A stretch of DNA of 25,367 nucleotides from a virus: positions 1 through 25,367 of IMG/VR virus record IMGVR_UViG_3300008450_000405. One strand, given 5' to 3'. Positions 23,313 to 25,367 of this stretch are shown one piece after another. The translations under genes were made by a program, and so were the position numbers. The notes under the pieces are model-generated. The model was given only the letters and a program-made list of their open reading frames with translations. It was not told the DNA's origin and did no database searches. How positions within the stretch are numbered: position 1 is the first letter of the stretch; the number at the start of each line of letters is the position of its first letter.

Positions 23313-24476
23313 ATGGCAAAGAGTAAAAGCAAACTAGAACTGGAAGATGCATTAGCAAACACATTGGCTGATAGTATCAACAAACAATTTAAAGGACAAG
23401 CTCTGAAAGCAGCTTTCTTTTTAGATGGTGACGAAGATGCCCCTAGCAATGTTAAAGATTGGATTTCATCAGGTTGCGACTCTCTTGATCTTGCAATTTC
23501 GAATCGACCGAACGGAGGTTTCCCAGTAGGACGAATCACTGAAATTACCGGGTTAGAAGCTTCAGGTAAATCTTTGTTAGCATCACACGCATTAGCAGAA
23601 ACACAGAAGAAAGGCGGGTTAGCAGTATACATTGACACTGAGTCAGCAACCAGCACTGAATTTTTGCAGGCAATTGGTGTAGATTTAAAAACCATGTTGT
23701 ATGTTCCATTAGAAACAATTGAAGAGATATTCGAAACAATTGAAACTATAGTTGAACAGGTTCGCAAATCAAACAAAGATCGTTTAGTCACAATCGTAGT
23801 AGACTCCGTAATGGGAGCATCCACAAAAATTGAAATGGCTGCTGAATATGACAAAGATGGTTACGCAACAAGCAAATCTATCATTCTTTCCAAAGCAATG
23901 CGAAAAGTTACAAATTGGATTGCTCGTGAAAATATTTGTCTAATCTTTACCAATCAACTTAGGACAAAATTAGGAGTATCATTTGGTGATGCATGGACTA
24001 CCTCTGGTGGAAAAGCAATTCCATTTCATGCTTCGGTTAGATTGCGCCTAAAGAACACAGGTATGATTAAGGCAAAGATTAATGGAGTAGAACAAGTTGT
24101 TGGTAGCAAAACTGAAGTGCAGGTTGTGAAGAATCGAATGGGTCCTCCGCATCGCAAAGTGAATTATGATATCTACTATGATTCTGGAATTGATAATTAC
24201 GGAGGATGGTTGGAAATCATGAAGAAGTTTGATCTTGTTAAACAGTCTGGTGCTCATTACACATTGGAAGATGTAGATCATGAAACCGGTGAAGTGTTTG
24301 GAGAAGTTAAGTTTCAGTCAAAAAACTTTGTAGAAAAGGTTATTAATAACACACAAATAAAAGATCGATTATACAGAAGAATCTGTGATGCTTACATATT
24401 CAGATACCAGGCTGGTGTAGATGGCGGAATTGATGATGTAATAATTGATGAAACAGTTATAGACGAAGAAGGCTAA
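23313..24476 (+). CDS. uvsX: UvsX/RecA-like recombinase
   Basis: At 387 residues (T4 UvsX has 391), it forms filaments on single-stranded DNA and performs strand exchange, loaded in competition with gp32. Walker A is GLEASGKS (80-87). The catalytic Glu is in IDTESATS, Walker B is IVVDSVMG (Asp164), and the L2/allosteric stretch is FTNQLRTKLGVSFGDAWTTS with GGKAIPFHASVRLRL after it, closely following RecA (NQIRMKIGVMFG...TTTGGNALKFYASVRLDI). The carboxy-terminal part is phage-type. AAGGAG overlaps the gp32-like stop and lies five to seven bases before ATG. It sits in an operon with the gp32-like gene. The following HNH gene begins six bases after its stop. Confidence 0.92.
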   Translation: MAKSKSKLELEDALANTLADSINKQFKGQALKAAFFLDGDEDAPSNVKDWISSGCDSLDLAISNRPNGGFPVGRITEITGLEASGKSLLASHALAETQKKGGLAVYIDTESATSTEFLQAIGVDLKTMLYVPLETIEEIFETIETIVEQVRKSNKDRLVTIVVDSVMGASTKIEMAAEYDKDGYATSKSIILSKAMRKVTNWIARENICLIFTNQLRTKLGVSFGDAWTTSGGKAIPFHASVRLRLKNTGMIKAKINGVEQVVGSKTEVQVVKNRMGPPHRKVNYDIYYDSGIDNYGGWLEIMKKFDLVKQSGAHYTLEDVDHETGEVFGEVKFQSKNFVEKVINNTQIKDRLYRRICDAYIFRYQAGVDGGIDDVIIDETVIDEEG

Positions 24477-24482
24477 CAAGTT

Positions 24483-25082
24483 ATGAACTACCAAAGAATA
24501 CATGATGCCATAATTGATAGAGCACGCAATCGAAAATTGCAAGGCTATTATGAACGGCATCATGTTATTCCTAGGTGCTTAGGCGGTAATGATGATAAAT
24601 CTAATCTTGTTGAATTAACAGCTCGAGAACATTTTATCATACATAAGTTACTTTGTAAAATTTATCCAAATGAACATAAGTTAGTTTATGCATATTGGAT
24701 GATGTCTAGAAATGTTTCAAATTCTAAGTATAAACGAAACTATAAAGTATCTTCGCGTGATTATGAATATGCACGACAATTATTTTCAGAGGTTTCTAGT
24801 AAATATCAATTAGGTAAAACTTTAACAGAAGATCATAAAAAAGCATTGAGTATTGCTGCTAAAACTAGAAAAACTAGAACTCCAATTACACATTCTGAAG
24901 AAACGAAACAAAAATTAAGTTCTTTATGGAAAGGAACTAAACGATCATTAGAAGACCGTAAAAAGATTTCAGATGGTCAACGAGGTAAGAAACATAAAAT
25001 AATAAAATGTCCTCATTGTTTTAAAGAAGGTGGAAACCGTACAATGAAACGTTGGCATTTTGATAACTGCAGAAATAAATAA
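24483..25082 (+). CDS. HNH homing endonuclease with NUMOD3 motifs and C-terminal zinc knuckle (Seg/Mob-like)
   Basis: The protein has 199 residues. The nuclease core is YYERHHVIPRCLGGNDDKSN with LVELTAREHFIIH after it: His26/His27, Asn41 and His50 fit the H-N-H metal site. Three NUMOD3-like DNA-binding segments follow (GKTLTEDHKKALSIAAKTR, HSEETKQKLSSLWKG, SLEDRKKISDGQRGK), then a Cys176-X2-Cys179-X12-His192-X3-Cys196 zinc knuckle. This is the architecture of free-standing phage homing endonucleases that cut intron-less alleles and spread to them. It is wedged six bases after the UvsX-like stop and three bases before the exonuclease start, and is AT-rich relative to its neighbours, consistent with later insertion. 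Its likely target is an adjacent gene in endonuclease-free relatives. Confidence 0.9.
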   Translation: MNYQRIHDAIIDRARNRKLQGYYERHHVIPRCLGGNDDKSNLVELTAREHFIIHKLLCKIYPNEHKLVYAYWMMSRNVSNSKYKRNYKVSSRDYEYARQLFSEVSSKYQLGKTLTEDHKKALSIAAKTRKTRTPITHSEETKQKLSSLWKGTKRSLEDRKKISDGQRGKKHKIIKCPHCFKEGGNRTMKRWHFDNCRNK

Positions 25083-25085
25083 ACT

Positions 25086-25367
25086 ATGAATAAATATCAA
25101 GAATTATTTAACAAATTAAAAGAGGAACGTGCCGTCAACACCGATGTGAATGATCATATCATGGTGTTTGACGGCCTTTAGCTTAACACGTTTATCAGGG
25201 CGTTTGGTGCAACTCCATCGACAAATGAAGACGGAGATCACATAGGGGGGCTAACCGGCTTCTTGTTTTCCATCGGTAAAGCAGTTCGAGATTTCAAACC
25301 AAGCAGATGCATAATTGTGTTTGATGGTAGAGGAGGTTCCGCGCGCCGTAAAAAGATTCACGGAAAC
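25086..25367 (+). CDS. 5'-3' exonuclease (FEN / T4 RNase H-like), interrupted by an in-frame TAG, 3' partial
   Basis: ATG at 25086 opens MNKYQELFNKLKEERAVNTD, then DHIMVFDGL, then TAG (25179-25181), and the same frame continues LNTFIRAFGATPSTNEDGDH, GGLTGFLFSIGKAVRDFKPS and CIIVFDGRGGSARRKKIHGN to the window edge. VFDG...IRAF matches VDGSSYLYRA of the Pol I 5' nuclease with its metal-binding Asp. The later VFDGRGG...RRKK matches VFDAKGKTFRDELFEHYK. The family role is removal of RNA primers and flaps at the replication fork. If CTTTAG (six bases) is skipped, the product reads DGLNTFIRAF with exact family spacing. No start codon after TAG would keep the catalytic Asp. It could be expressed by bypass or by readthrough, or be inactive. 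No clear ribosome site is visible, so it is probably coupled to the upstream gene. Confidence 0.8.
25131..25184 (+). other. candidate ribosomal bypass (hop) site: hairpin plus CTT-TAG-CTT
   Basis: GCCGTCAACACC (25131-25142) pairs with GGTGTTTGACGGC (25163-25175) in 12 base pairs with one bulged T, extended by ATG/CAT inside, leaving a 13-base loop. The hairpin ends on the base before CTT (25176-25178), which is followed by TAG (25179-25181) and a second CTT (25182-25184). Matched codons flanking UAG next to a stem-loop are the ingredients of the T4 gene 60 bypass. Bypass activity here is inferred. Confidence 0.5.

Noticed and set aside
24483-25082. HNH gene lying inside a group I intron
   Set aside because: Both flanking genes start or end cleanly within a few bases of it. 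No split exon is seen around the gene and there is no room for intron core structure.
25131-25181. Hairpin before CTTTAG as an intrinsic terminator
   Set aside because: No T-run follows the stem, and the hairpin lies wholly inside conserved coding sequence.
25086-25367. Genome-wide reassignment of TAG (alternative genetic code) as the explanation for the in-frame TAG
   Set aside because: About twenty other genes, including several over 500 codons, contain no in-frame TAG, and two genes end with TAG. One isolated TAG with matched flanking codons is better explained locally.
1-25367. tRNA genes, CRISPR arrays, insertion sequences, attachment sites
   Set aside because: I saw no cloverleaf-like segments, no regularly spaced direct repeats with spacers and no transposase. 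Intergenic space is too small for most of these.

Overview
This window is part of a T4-like contractile-tailed phage (myovirus) genome, or a prophage or contig derived from one. The evidence is a tail sheath, a T4 gp19-like tube, gp26-like chaperone, tape measure, baseplate and hub genes in virion-assembly order, followed by a gp32-like single-strand DNA-binding protein, a UvsX/RecA-like recombinase and a FEN-type 5'-3' exonuclease. Every supported gene is on the + strand. The DNA is AT-rich and genes are packed with ATGA overlaps or gaps of a few bases. The host cannot be fixed from the sequence. AAGGA/AGGAG ribosome-binding sites are used, and the Ser/Thr/Ala-rich fibre modules resemble those of aquatic T4-like phages.

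Layout. Positions 1-7.7 kb encode fibre or adsorption-type virion proteins: the 3' end of one protein, a lectin-like protein, a repeat-rich fibre protein, and two large paralogues. One paralogue carries seven delta-60 (beta-propeller) repeats inside a module the other has uninterrupted. Positions 7.5-8.3 kb hold three small genes. Positions 8.3-12.4 kb hold sheath, tube and a gp26-like tail chaperone whose second part lies in the +1 frame. Positions 12.5-19.1 kb hold the tape measure, a tube-initiator/baseplate-like protein, a LysM (gp53/gpX-like) protein, the hub and one unrecognised probable virion protein. Positions 19.1-22.4 kb switch to a short, divergent family A DNA polymerase-like protein and three unrecognised genes. 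Positions 22.4-25.4 kb are the recombination/replication block: gp32-like, UvsX-like, an HNH homing endonuclease, and a 5'-3' exonuclease that runs off the end.

Regulation. Two intrinsic terminators flank the tube gene. A nonamer, ATATTTATA, was found six times by eye, each time 10-31 bases upstream of a gene start and twice directly after a terminator. It is a strong candidate for this phage's late-promoter element. The gp32-like gene has its own sigma70-like promoter candidate and an A/T-only leader.

Most striking observation. The exonuclease gene contains an in-frame TAG right after the first catalytic Asp, embedded as CTT-TAG-CTT and immediately preceded by a 12-bp hairpin. Skipping six bases from one CTT to the other restores exactly the family spacing (DGLNTF). 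This has the design of ribosomal bypassing in T4 gene 60 (matched take-off and landing codons, UAG after take-off, adjacent stem-loop), and like gene 60 it sits next to a homing endonuclease. It may be a minimal, previously undescribed bypass element, although readthrough or a dead gene remain possible.
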